Source of the DNA: a virus
Length of the DNA stretch: 22,031 bases
Virus record (IMG/VR): IMGVR_UViG_3300010354_000769
Location: 1-22,031 of that record
Strand: one strand, 5' to 3'
Below are positions 8,593-16,745 of this stretch, piece by piece. A model generated the notes under the pieces. The model saw nothing but the letters and a program-made list of their open reading frames with translations. It did no database searches and had not been told where the DNA came from. Within the stretch, counting starts at the first letter, position 1. Every line of letters starts with the position of its first letter. The position numbers and the translations under genes are program-made.

Positions 8593-9155
8593 AGGCCACC
8601 ACTCACGTCCCTGACAATCCCAGAAAAGACACTAGCCCAACGGTCAGCCACTCTGCCCCTCAGGTCCTCGATGGGGCCACGCAGATAGCGTCTGGGGTCT
8701 AGACCACCTCGCCTAGCTATAGCCACCATCAGCCCCCTGGCTGCTGACTCTGGTGCTCCCATGCCTTTGCGCTTGGCCCAGTACACCAGGCCTGGGACTG
8801 GCTGCCAGTGTGCACCTTGCTCCAGCACATAGCCAAAATGCCGCTTTCTGGGCCAGTTAGGATGGTCGTGCCTCAGGCCAGTACCAAACTCCATGTATTT
8901 GGCATAGTGGGGCATAGCCCCAACGTCTACCCACTGTGGTGGCTCTGCACTGTCTACCTCGTGGAAAATCTGACTGCGCAGGACTCCACTGTTTACAGGT
9001 GCTCTGCGCCTTGCCTCGTCTCTCAGCAGCAGGCCAGTGCTGTCCAGAAACTGACGCACGCGCTGCTCTGGCGCCACACTGGCTAGGCTGGCCACTAGCC
9101 GCTCCCAGCCATCTAGCCTGACATCTAGCCTGACGCCACTGCCAGTAGCAGCCAT
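8589..9155 (-). CDS. HK97 gp10-like head-tail joining / tail completion protein (188 aa)
   Basis: The start is ATG at 9155 in a TGATG overlap with the connector gene. Residues 30-75 contain FLDSTGLLLRDEARRRAP, then VNSGVLRSQI, and MPHYAKYMEFGTG follows. A helix ending in a basic Arg-Arg-Ala-Pro, a short turn with SG-LR, and Y-x-x-Y/F-x-E-x-GTG are the signature of the HK97 gp10 (tail component) family. The second half, with PRKRHFGYVLEQG and basic segments, is less conserved and makes this protein somewhat longer than the core family domain. It probably acts at the neck during head-tail joining. Confidence 0.85.
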   Translation of the reverse strand: MAATGSGVRLDVRLDGWERLVASLASVAPEQRVRQFLDSTGLLLRDEARRRAPVNSGVLRSQIFHEVDSAEPPQWVDVGAMPHYAKYMEFGTGLRHDHPNWPRKRHFGYVLEQGAHWQPVPGLVYWAKRKGMGAPESAARGLMVAIARRGGLDPRRYLRGPIEDLRGRVADRWASVFSGIVRDVSGGL

Positions 9156-9769
9156 CAGGCCAGGTCCACTACAGCCAGACGCCTGAAGGGGGCCAGCAGT
9201 ATGCGTGCCTGGGGGTCCATCGCTGCCAGCTGTATGGCCTGCCCCACCTCGCCACCACCAGCTACGCCAAAAGGGGCATCCTTGCGACGGAACAGAGCAG
9301 CACTAAGCAGCAGACAGGTCTGTTTCACAGCAGGTGGCACAGTGCTAGACCAGCCCCAGGCCCCTGTGACCTTAATGCCACGACGGGCAGTGATAAAGGT
9401 TTTACCAGCCTGTGGCACCAGAGCTAGCTGCTGGTATGGCACACCCACACTGGCTGCATTATCAGGCAGCAGCTCGTAGCCCTGCACACTGGGTATCTGG
9501 TCGCTGTAGGTCCTGTCTAACTGCAGGTCCTGATAGACACTGGCCACAGATACAGCATCGTCAATAAAGACCCTCAGTGGGTCACAGGCTGTGTAATACC
9601 TGACCTCACTGCCAGCAGTGTAAAACCGTGTGCCAGTGTAGCGGTCTATCTGTCTGCTGGCCCCCTCGACGCATGCCTCTAAAATGGCATCGTCCTGTGT
9701 GTCTGCAGGCTCAATACTCAGCCTGGCCTTTAGCTCAGCTAGAGTGCAATAGCCATTAGTAATAGCCAT
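9155..9769 (-). CDS. gp6-like head-tail connector (204 aa)
   Basis: The start is ATG at 9769 in a TGATG overlap with the gene before it. The N-terminus (CTLAELKARLSIEPADTQDD, then AILEACVEGASRQIDRYTG) is a classic opening for gp6-like head-tail adaptors: a TLAELK start, an acidic helix pair, and a helix ending in IDR-TGR/TRF. The C-terminal part (VPPAVKQTCLLLSAALFRRKD) is the helical bundle found in the same family. Twelve or so copies would form a ring under the portal as the first neck layer. The middle has an inserted beta region of about 80 residues. Confidence 0.85.
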   Translation of the reverse strand: MAITNGYCTLAELKARLSIEPADTQDDAILEACVEGASRQIDRYTGTRFYTAGSEVRYYTACDPLRVFIDDAVSVASVYQDLQLDRTYSDQIPSVQGYELLPDNAASVGVPYQQLALVPQAGKTFITARRGIKVTGAWGWSSTVPPAVKQTCLLLSAALFRRKDAPFGVAGGGEVGQAIQLAAMDPQARILLAPFRRLAVVDLA

Positions 9770-10158
9770 CAGCTCTGTGCCAGTGCTATCACGCTGAAGG
9801 TAGCATTAGGAGTGCCATTGATCTCAGCAGCCACTCTGACCCACGGGGTAAGTGGCCCCTGCACAGTAGCACTGTACTCTGCAGCTCCATTGCCAGTCAG
9901 CAGGATGGTATCAGTGTGCGGCAGCTTTACCCAGCCAGTACTGCCGTCTAAGCTGCCCTCTAGATGAATTGCAAAGTACTGCCCAGCATTATTGCCACTG
10001 CCTGCAGTCTGGCTGACCACTAAGGTGGCCTGCTTTAGGTAGCCATCATGTGTATCGCTTGCCAGCTCCTGACTGACCCACAGTGGCACAGCATCGCCAT
10101 AGGTATTACCTGTGCGCTGGGCCAGTGGCAGCCCAACGATTTCTTTGATGGCTGTCAC
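9769..10158 (-). CDS. Beta-rich structural protein, possible head decoration (129 aa)
   Basis: The start is GTG at 10158 in a GTGA overlap with the preceding small gene, and the stop overlaps the connector start (TGATG). The sequence alternates polar and hydrophobic residues (QYFAIHLEGSLDGSTGWVKL, TPWVRVAAEING), like a small jelly-roll or Ig-like sandwich of the kind seen in capsid decoration and fibre proteins. It contains no Cys and no enzymatic motif. Its location directly after the capsid gene cluster and before the connector supports a head-associated structural role. I do not recognise a specific family. Confidence 0.7.
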   Translation of the reverse strand: MTAIKEIVGLPLAQRTGNTYGDAVPLWVSQELASDTHDGYLKQATLVVSQTAGSGNNAGQYFAIHLEGSLDGSTGWVKLPHTDTILLTGNGAAEYSATVQGPLTPWVRVAAEINGTPNATFSVIALAQS

Positions 10159-10358
10159 TTGGCCACGGACCCTCGGACCTGCTTGCTGACCTTCACTGGC
10201 TCCTCGGCCTGCAGGTCATTAGCCACCCACGCACTCGGTGCCTGACGCAGCAGCCAGGGGATCAGCTCTGCATCGTCTACCACCTGACCTGGCTGCCACA
10301 CATTGCCAGCAGAGCTGTACGCCTCCACACACTTAATGCTGCCGGGCTGCTTTTCCAC
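10155..10358 (-). CDS. Small head-region protein with WQPG motif (67 aa)
   Basis: The start is GTG at 10358, preceded by GGGAGA about eight bases upstream, which decides the start. The protein has VWQPGQVVDDAELIPWLLRQ near its middle and a basic C-terminal tail (VKVSKQVRGSVAK). The same WQPG...V.D...PWLL pattern occurs in the 77-residue protein at 7958-8191, suggesting two related small proteins in the head and neck region. The gene follows the capsid gene across a 63-base gap that carries a strong stem-loop. Function is unknown; a minor head protein is the simplest guess. Confidence 0.7.
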   Translation of the reverse strand: MEKQPGSIKCVEAYSSAGNVWQPGQVVDDAELIPWLLRQAPSAWVANDLQAEEPVKVSKQVRGSVAK

Positions 10359-10376
10359 TTTGCGTCTCCCTTAGCA

Positions 10377-10406
10377 GCAGGGCAGGGACCTGTGCCCCTG
10401 CCCTGC
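10377..10406 (-). terminator. Perfect 11-bp stem-loop downstream of the capsid gene (no U-tract)
   Basis: The arms GCAGGGCAGGG (10377-10387) and CCCTGCCCTGC (10396-10406) are exact reverse complements with an 8-base loop. The hairpin falls in the only non-coding gap of the head module, between the capsid stop (10422) and the next start (10358). No run of T follows it on the transcribed strand, so it is not a classic intrinsic terminator. It could be a weak terminator, an attenuator, or a 3' mRNA stabiliser that raises capsid expression. Confidence 0.55.
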
Positions 10407-10421
10407 CAGTCACTGCCTGCC

Positions 10422-11780
10422 TTAGACGGTGATATTGTAGCCCACTGCAGCACACTCGATGCTGGACACTGAGCCACTGGGGGCATACCGCCCCAGCCCA
10501 AACCGGATGCGGGCCACCAGAGCATGCTGATCCATGTCAGGCCGCTGCACCAGGCTGATCTGAGTGTCATTTTTCAGGCCCACCTTAAACCCGTTCCGGT
10601 TAAAGCAGACCAGCTGACCCTTAGTGTTATTGGCTGGGACAGCTGCACTGATCTTGCCGTCAGCTTCAGTCAGGCCAATAGCCATCGTCCTAATGACAGG
10701 ATGGCCAAAGATAGACCCGATCTCGCCCTTCAGGATGGTGGCATCAGGCCCATACTCGTTCACAGCCCTAAAGGCGTCCAGAGCACTGATGGTGTGGTAG
10801 GTCTGGGGATCACACACGAAAATCAGGTCCTGACGGTTCTGGGGATTAGACCAGTCCTGCAGGTAGGTGCTATCGATCATCTTATTACGCAGGCTGCTGA
10901 TCAGAGCCACAGTAGGGGCACCAGCAAAGTTAACTGCGTTTGCAGTGTTATCTACCAGTGCAGCCTTACGGATGCCGTCAAAAGCCAGGTAAAACTTAGT
11001 GCTGGTGGGGGCAGCATCGTCGCTGTTAATGTTGCCCGTCGCTGCAGTGGTGGTGTCCCCATTAAGGATCACACTGTCAGCATAGAAAGCCAGAGCACGC
11101 GCCACCTGACTGCGCATGTAGGGGATGAACGGGATCAAGCTATCCTCTACCAGCTCACCAGTGGCCAGCAGATTCCAAATCATCTTTTTGGCTGCCACAT
11201 TAACAAACCTGGTGCCAGGCCGCGCAGTAGCAGTCAGGAAGGTATTATCCGTCGTGTTTTCCCCAAGGAAATACGGCTCTGGCATATCTGCCTCGATGGG
11301 CAGGTTAGCAGTGGGGGCAGTCATAACAAAGGACTCCAGATTGCCGAAAATCTGGCTCTGCTCCCGTGCAGACTCCCACAGCTCCTGCACATACTGAACG
11401 CCGATCAGCTGGGCACCATAGCCAGCAGCCCCCTCGTTCAGCGTGCTCTTCGTCCAGGGCACTGCAGCTGCCTTAGTCTCAGGGATATAGTTATGGCTGA
11501 CAGTGGCATACGCCTCACGCAGCTCGGGGCTGGGGCCAGACTTGCTGCCCATCATCAGGTCATGCAGAAACTGCACGTCGCCTGACTTCATACCAAAAGC
11601 ACCATACTTGCTGCCCACAGTGTTGGCATCGCCCTTAGTGGCGCGCAGCTTGGCTCCAGCACCATCAGCAGGCAGCATCTCGCTGACCAGCTCACGCAGC
11701 TTCGCCTCAGTGGGCAGGCCATCGTGCACTGCCTTATACCGCGCTGCCAGGTCAGCCACGGCCTGCTTCAGATCGTCCAT
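10422..11780 (-). CDS. HK97-fold major capsid protein (452 aa)
   Basis: ATG at 11780 is preferred: GGAGGG lies nine bases upstream, whereas the in-frame GTG at 11786 (TAGTG overlap with the protease stop) would leave only three. Residues 1-100 or so are helical and charged, like a scaffolding delta domain removed by the protease. Then come VPWTKSTLNEGAAGYGAQLI, FVNVAAKKMIWNLLATGELVEDS and ARALAFYADSVILNGDTTT, the typical N-arm, spine-helix and Ile-Leu-Asn-Gly-Asp segments of HK97-family capsid proteins. FNRNGFKVGLKND and QHALVARIRFGLGRYAP are the C-terminal P-domain and A-domain strands. Placement after the portal and protease genes confirms it. Confidence 0.93.
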   Translation of the reverse strand: MDDLKQAVADLAARYKAVHDGLPTEAKLRELVSEMLPADGAGAKLRATKGDANTVGSKYGAFGMKSGDVQFLHDLMMGSKSGPSPELREAYATVSHNYIPETKAAAVPWTKSTLNEGAAGYGAQLIGVQYVQELWESAREQSQIFGNLESFVMTAPTANLPIEADMPEPYFLGENTTDNTFLTATARPGTRFVNVAAKKMIWNLLATGELVEDSLIPFIPYMRSQVARALAFYADSVILNGDTTTAATGNINSDDAAPTSTKFYLAFDGIRKAALVDNTANAVNFAGAPTVALISSLRNKMIDSTYLQDWSNPQNRQDLIFVCDPQTYHTISALDAFRAVNEYGPDATILKGEIGSIFGHPVIRTMAIGLTEADGKISAAVPANNTKGQLVCFNRNGFKVGLKNDTQISLVQRPDMDQHALVARIRFGLGRYAPSGSVSSIECAAVGYNITV

Positions 11781-11785
11781 CGCCA

Positions 11786-13339
11786 CTAGCCCTCCATTAC
11801 GGCCCGCAGCAGCAGGGCCAGCTCGTTATGCAGCTCTCGCTGCTGCTTTACCACACCATCAGACTCCAGCTCTGGGGGATATTCCTCGGCTGGCTCCACT
11901 TGGGGCATCTCGCCGGGCACCTGTGCCAGCAGCTGGTCAAGTGCCTCGACCAGCCCCATAGCCATGTCCCTGGCCTGCCGGATCACGTCCTCGTTCTGCC
12001 TGCTGATCACTCTGCCTGCCTTGCTGGTCTGATCCTGATAGCCCATACCATCCTGCTCTGTCTGCACGCCCTCGGCGTCTGCCCTGGCTGCCTCTACTTG
12101 CTGCCTGTACTCGTCCAGGCTACTGGCTACAGCTTGGCGGTCAGCAGCAGGAATGTCCACACCACCACGGGCACCACCCAGAGCAGCAGCAGCTGCAGCC
12201 ACACCAGCAGCCACCAGCACCAGCTCGCCATCACGCACAGTGGCCACGCCCAGCTTGTAACTGCCCAGCAGCTCTGGCTGGCTCTCGTCTACCCACAGGA
12301 ACGCCTGACGGTAGCGGCTCCAGTCAATAGTGGCAGGATTGCCACTGCCGTCACTGCTGGCCCAGACTCGCACTGCTTGCTCTGCTGCCGCACCATCCCA
12401 TGCAGCCTGCAGGTCTACTGGCAGCTCCTGTGCAGGAATAGCTGCCTTGCTGGCACGCACGCCCACCAGCTGTGCAGCCGGGTTAGCAGGGATGGGCACC
12501 AGTGACACCTCAAGTAACTCAACGTCTCTGTGTATAAGCACGCCGTCCTCGCCACGTTCTCTGCGCTTAGACACAAAACCCACACTAACAGTACGCAGTG
12601 CCCCCTCCATAATCAAGCGCCGCGCTAGTCTGCCCTTATCACAGCCGCTCAGCACCACATCTAGATGCCACTCGTCGCCTACCCGCCTGAGCGGTGGCAG
12701 GCCACGCCCCAGAATGTCTGTAATGCTGCCTGACTGGTGGCCATCTAGGATCACAGGATTTTGTGCATAGCTGTCAAAAGACCAGCCATTAGGGTCCACT
12801 ATCTCGGCCTGCCTGTCTCGCTGGCCATTAGTGACCACAAAGGTAAAGACCTCAGGGCCAGGCAGCTCATCGTCATGCTCGTAGCCCTTCAGGCTGGCCA
12901 GATCATCAGTGGTGGCAGCCCGTGTGCCCAGCAGGCTGGCAGTCAGGCTGTGCAGCTGCTTGCTGTCCTGCCTGATCTTGTCTTTTGCCTCAGTCAGCAC
13001 TTCTCGCATGTGGTCTAGCCCTCGGCTGCCTATAGCCAGCCACTTTACCTGTGCCACCACGCCTGGCAGCTGGTGATCCCTATAATGGCGGGCCACCCAC
13101 GCCTCACGCAACCTAACTGCAGCTTCCTCGGCTGGTGTCTCTGGCCCTCGACGCTCTCTGGCCATCGGTGCCAGCAGGGAAAACTGTCTGTTTCCTCTAA
13201 TGTTGCCACCTTCAGCCCAGATAGCTGGCCACTCGTCTTTTAGCTCCTGTGCCTCGCCCACAGGGAACACGGGCCACTGGCTACTAGCCAGCGTCACTGG
13301 CTTGTCATCGCCTGGTCTGGGAAAGTCTGTCACTGGCAC
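11786..13339 (-). CDS. HK97-type prohead protease with extra N- and C-terminal domains (517 aa)
   Basis: The start is GTG at 13339 (TAGTG overlap with the portal stop), with GAGGAG nine bases upstream. Residues about 160-295 are an S78-type prohead protease: DRQAEIVDPNGWSFDSYAQN, His201 in LDGHQSG, Ser252 in RTVSVGF, and Glu277 in LLEVSLVPIPANP as the likely catalytic set. Residues 25-125 are a charged helical domain (RLREAWVARHYRDHQLPGVV) of unknown role. Residues about 308-412 (IDWSRYRQAFLWVD, SYKLGVATVRDGELVLV, GARGGVDIP) are a module that I recall in other phage head-maturation proteins. The helical, acidic C-terminus may act as scaffold. The family's usual length is near 200 residues, so this is a large fusion. 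It would cleave the capsid delta domain and itself during maturation. Confidence 0.88.
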   Translation of the reverse strand: MPVTDFPRPGDDKPVTLASSQWPVFPVGEAQELKDEWPAIWAEGGNIRGNRQFSLLAPMARERRGPETPAEEAAVRLREAWVARHYRDHQLPGVVAQVKWLAIGSRGLDHMREVLTEAKDKIRQDSKQLHSLTASLLGTRAATTDDLASLKGYEHDDELPGPEVFTFVVTNGQRDRQAEIVDPNGWSFDSYAQNPVILDGHQSGSITDILGRGLPPLRRVGDEWHLDVVLSGCDKGRLARRLIMEGALRTVSVGFVSKRRERGEDGVLIHRDVELLEVSLVPIPANPAAQLVGVRASKAAIPAQELPVDLQAAWDGAAAEQAVRVWASSDGSGNPATIDWSRYRQAFLWVDESQPELLGSYKLGVATVRDGELVLVAAGVAAAAAALGGARGGVDIPAADRQAVASSLDEYRQQVEAARADAEGVQTEQDGMGYQDQTSKAGRVISRQNEDVIRQARDMAMGLVEALDQLLAQVPGEMPQVEPAEEYPPELESDGVVKQQRELHNELALLLRAVMEG

Positions 13340-15537
13340 TAGATAGACTCCTCGGCTCGCTCTGCCTCTACACCAGCAAAGTCACCAGCCCTGTCACCAG
13401 CAGCTGGCCCCAGCACAGCCACCAGAGTGCAACGGCAATTTATGTTTTCCTCTGGGACACTGCCACCATCAGCAGTGATCTGGCCAGGGGCAGGACCTGC
13501 CCCACCAGTCAGTACAAAGTCGGCCCCCACAGCCACAGTCTGGCCATGCGCCTCGGTGTGGCTTTCTCTCGTGCGGTCGTCCAGTGCAGCTAGCCAGGCT
13601 TTCTGGGCCACCACACCGCTCTGCCTGAAAGCCAGCTCGGTGCCACCGTTCATCGCCCCCACCACTTCAGTCCTAGCAATAGTCTCGGCACTGCTCCTGA
13701 TCGGCCTTACCTGTGCAGGCACTCTGTCACTCAGGGCTAGAATGTCCTCGCCAGCATCTATGCCAGCCTGCAGGCTGACCTTCAGTGCCTGCCAGCGGCT
13801 CTCTGTGATCTGCTCCACAAACCGCTGTTCTCTGGCTCTCAGGAAAGCACGCGCCTCAGGGCTGCCAATATTGAAACGGACCACACTGCCTATCCTTGCT
13901 GCAGACACAGTGCCGCCACGCTCCACTGCCTCTCGGATATATGGCCCCATCCCCTCTAGTGCAGCCTGCTGCCATTCCTGCCTGTCAAACGGATCGTCAG
14001 GGTCAACGTCCCCAACGTCACCAGCTGCCTTAGCCCCTACAGCCAGCCTTGCCTGCACGTCTGCAGTTAGTGCCTCGGCCCAGACCATATAGGCATCGGC
14101 CATGCGTTTCTCGATGCCAGCTATCAGCCTGTCCCTGCTGCGCAGCTCTGCCTTATGCCTGGTGCTACCGTATGCAGGCACCAGGCTGGACAGGAAAGGG
14201 GGGCTGACCGCCTTAGCAGCCCCTTGCTGCTCTGCTGCCACTGGCAGCGGCTCCTGACCCGCCTGCACGGTCGGTGGTGCAGCTGGTGCCACACCAGGTA
14301 TCTGCCACGCCAGTGGCTGGTCGCCCCAGCTGTATCCTGTGCCACCTTCAGGCAGCAGGTCTGGCCTGTACGCTTGCAGCAGGGTATTAAGTGGCACGCC
14401 CAGTGCAGCTAGCTTAGTCATTTGGTCTGTGATCTCGGTCTGATCTTCCTGCAGTGCCCTGATGCCAGCAGTGTCAAAGTCAACGACCAGATCAGGGCCA
14501 AACATGGGGGCCAGCTGCTCTGTCAGCTCACTTGCCAGCATAGATAACTCTGGCAGCAGGCAGTCAGTCCACAGGGCTTTATCTGCTTGTTCCACGTTGC
14601 TGTAGGTAGCCCGGCTGAAATCCTGCACTTTCATCGGTGGCACCTGATAGACCCTACACACATCGTTGAGTGTCCATCCCATCAGGGCCATAAACTCAGC
14701 GTCTTTAGGGCTAAGGGTCGGAGTGCTGACATTAACTCTGTGGCTAAAGACCATCAGCCTATGCCGCCTGTCTGCCCCAGCCATTCGCCTGGCCAGCTGT
14801 GCCTCCAGCAGCTCTCGCTCCTCTCTGGTAAAGCTGACGCTGGTGTCCTCTGGACTCAGGATGCCCCCAGGACTCATGCCGTTTCTGAAAATAGCTGCAT
14901 TGCTGCGCATGGCGTCGACGCTGGACTCCACAGACACTCTGGCTGCCTCTAGTGGTGCCAGCCCCCTGTATTCGTCTGCAGGATGGGGATACCGGAACCA
15001 AATCACCTCGCCTGTGGAAAACTCTAGCTTGCGCTGGCCATCCTCGTAGACAAATCCCCTGATGTAGCCCTTCGGGTCAGGTATAGGCCGCATTTTGTCA
15101 GCCCTTGCATACCAGACCTCGCTAGGCTGCCCCTTGCCATTAGCCCCACGCTCCAGCACCCAGTAGGCACTGCCCCAAGTGCACAGACTGGCCTCGGTCA
15201 TCTGCCACAGCCTGGCTGGCGTCCAGTGGGGATTTACAAACTGCAGCAGCTCAGCCAGTGGGTGGTCAGGCACAGCCTGCAGGCCAGTGCTGGTCTTTCG
15301 GTACACCACCAGTGGCACACTGGCCAGAGCCTGGCTACGCAGCCTGACACAGGCATACACAGCCACGCTTAGCTCCAGCCATCGCTCAGGTGGTATGGCT
15401 GTGGGGTCATACTGGCTGGGGCTGCCCAGCTGGTACAGGCTGGCCCCGTTCTCGCCCACTACAGCAGGGCCAAGGCGGAAAGCCCGGCGCACAGTGTCCA
15501 AAATGCGGCCACTAAAAGTCTGCCTATTGTCAGCCAT
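13339..15537 (-). CDS. Portal protein fused to Mu F-like head morphogenesis domain (732 aa)
   Basis: ATG at 15537 is chosen over GTG 15543 because GAGG lies five bases upstream of it. Counting from the GTG, residues 50-420 are an HK97-type portal: WLELSVAVYACVRLRSQALA, MRSNAAIFRNGMSPGGILS, LGWTLNDVCRVYQVPP-like wording (here MGWTLNDVCRVYQVPPMKVQ) and VEQADKALWTDCLLPEL. After a Pro/Ala/Gln-rich linker (about 415-450), residues 460-712 form a Mu gpF-like minor head domain, with IARTEVVGAMNGG (622-634), WLAALDDRTRESHTEAHGQ (650-668) and the PEENINCRCTL signature (697-707). The portal dodecamer sits at the packaging vertex. The F domain is normally a separate gene and would be carried into the prohead here. 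Confidence 0.92.
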   Translation of the reverse strand: MADNRQTFSGRILDTVRRAFRLGPAVVGENGASLYQLGSPSQYDPTAIPPERWLELSVAVYACVRLRSQALASVPLVVYRKTSTGLQAVPDHPLAELLQFVNPHWTPARLWQMTEASLCTWGSAYWVLERGANGKGQPSEVWYARADKMRPIPDPKGYIRGFVYEDGQRKLEFSTGEVIWFRYPHPADEYRGLAPLEAARVSVESSVDAMRSNAAIFRNGMSPGGILSPEDTSVSFTREERELLEAQLARRMAGADRRHRLMVFSHRVNVSTPTLSPKDAEFMALMGWTLNDVCRVYQVPPMKVQDFSRATYSNVEQADKALWTDCLLPELSMLASELTEQLAPMFGPDLVVDFDTAGIRALQEDQTEITDQMTKLAALGVPLNTLLQAYRPDLLPEGGTGYSWGDQPLAWQIPGVAPAAPPTVQAGQEPLPVAAEQQGAAKAVSPPFLSSLVPAYGSTRHKAELRSRDRLIAGIEKRMADAYMVWAEALTADVQARLAVGAKAAGDVGDVDPDDPFDRQEWQQAALEGMGPYIREAVERGGTVSAARIGSVVRFNIGSPEARAFLRAREQRFVEQITESRWQALKVSLQAGIDAGEDILALSDRVPAQVRPIRSSAETIARTEVVGAMNGGTELAFRQSGVVAQKAWLAALDDRTRESHTEAHGQTVAVGADFVLTGGAGPAPGQITADGGSVPEENINCRCTLVAVLGPAAGDRAGDFAGVEAERAEESI

Positions 15538-15581
15538 TGCCACCTCGCTGCTGCCATCCTAGCCGCCACAGCAGCTGCAGA

Positions 15582-16745
15582 CTAGCTCCACTCTAGCACT
15601 CTGGCCCCACTGCCCCAGGCATAGGTCATAGCGTCCACTAGGTCATCGTGCTCGCCCAGGGGAAAAGCCAGCAGCTCCTGCTGAAAATAATCAGGCAGGG
15701 CAGGGTCTAGCATGATCATCCCTTGCTCTAGCCTTGCCTCTACTGGCTGAAAGCGCGTCACTTTGTCTCTGTCTGGCCTGACGCCCTTTACAGGCAGATC
15801 AGTAGTGCGCAGCAGCTCTGACACCACTGCTGCCTGATACTGCACCTGCTCCACACTGATAGCCTGTGGGCCATGCTTGGCAGCCATTGCACGGATGAAC
15901 GCTAGCACATCCTGAAAGCCAGCCCTGACCCTAGCTGCATCCCTGACCCACGTTCTGCCGTCGGCATGCTTGGCCAGCACCACAGCAGCTGTGTAGTCTG
16001 CCCCGTCCTTTGTGCTGATGGCCAGGTCGACGCCCATCAGGATTCGGCTGCGCTCCAGCTCTGCCTCAGTGGGCCTGCCAGTCCTGAGCCACTCTCGCCT
16101 GACTCTGGTGCCACTGCTGGCCACAAACTCAGCCCCAAACTCCTGCCGGAACACGATGCTAGGCAGCTCTGCTCTGGCTGCCTCTACTTCAGCTGCATCT
16201 AAGTGTGGGTTAGTCCAGCTCGGCAGCTGCCAGCTCTGCCAGCCATTACTGCCACTCTGCTGCCACGCCCTGTGGAACCAATCGCCGTCGCCAGCTGGTG
16301 TGCTAATGAAAATCCCCTTGCCTCTGCGGTCAGCCAGTGCTGGCCTGATGGCCTGCTGCCACACAGCCTCGGGGCAATATGCAGCCTCGTCAAAGATCGC
16401 CAGGTCTAGTCCCTCGCCACGCAGCCCGCTGTCTCCACTATCTGCAGACTTAAACCAGACCTCGCCGCCCATCAGGGGCAGCTGCACCATTCTGTCGCCG
16501 TCCCTGATCCTGACGTCTGGCACATCCTGTACCAGCTGCTTAAGCTGCCTGAAGCCGATCCCGCTGGTGGCATAGGTGGGGGCCAGCCACCACACACGCT
16601 GGCCACGCATGGCAGCAGTCAGGGCAGCAATGCCAGCTAGCCTGGTCTTACCCCACCGCCTGCCACAGGCTAGGACCTTCCACCTGGCAGGATGCTCGTA
16701 TATCTCTCTCTGCAGCTGGTGCAGCTTAGGCAGAGTGATTATCAC
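15582..16745 (-). CDS. terL: Terminase large subunit (387 aa)
   Basis: The start is GTG at 16745, preceded by AGGAAA; the start overlaps the glycosyltransferase end by 20 bases. The ATPase half shows Walker A ACGRRWGKT (26-34), Walker B DLAIFDEAA (114-122) and the coupling motif ISTP (147-150). The nuclease half shows the RNase-H-like acidic residues: Asp240 in MGVDLAIS, Glu299 in ISVEQ, and the Asp cluster in EHDDLVDAM (about 365-372). This is the full two-domain DNA-packaging motor, though at 387 residues it is on the short side for the family. It cuts concatemeric DNA and pumps it through the portal. The portal gene follows about 45 bases downstream. The paired small subunit is two genes upstream, with a ParB-like gene and a glycosyltransferase in between. 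Confidence 0.95.
   Translation of the reverse strand: MIITLPKLHQLQREIYEHPARWKVLACGRRWGKTRLAGIAALTAAMRGQRVWWLAPTYATSGIGFRQLKQLVQDVPDVRIRDGDRMVQLPLMGGEVWFKSADSGDSGLRGEGLDLAIFDEAAYCPEAVWQQAIRPALADRRGKGIFISTPAGDGDWFHRAWQQSGSNGWQSWQLPSWTNPHLDAAEVEAARAELPSIVFRQEFGAEFVASSGTRVRREWLRTGRPTEAELERSRILMGVDLAISTKDGADYTAAVVLAKHADGRTWVRDAARVRAGFQDVLAFIRAMAAKHGPQAISVEQVQYQAAVVSELLRTTDLPVKGVRPDRDKVTRFQPVEARLEQGMIMLDPALPDYFQQELLAFPLGEHDDLVDAMTYAWGSGARVLEWS

Noticed and set aside
10377-10406. Classic rho-independent terminator after the capsid gene
   Set aside because: The stem is strong, but no T-run follows on the transcribed strand; kept only as a stem-loop of uncertain role.
10524-11585. Long plus-strand open frame (353 codons) opposite the capsid gene
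   Set aside because: The minus-strand frame is a clear HK97 capsid protein; the plus-strand peptide has no recognisable domain and follows from the codon bias of the real gene. The same holds for 4598-5365 opposite the tape measure and other plus-strand frames.
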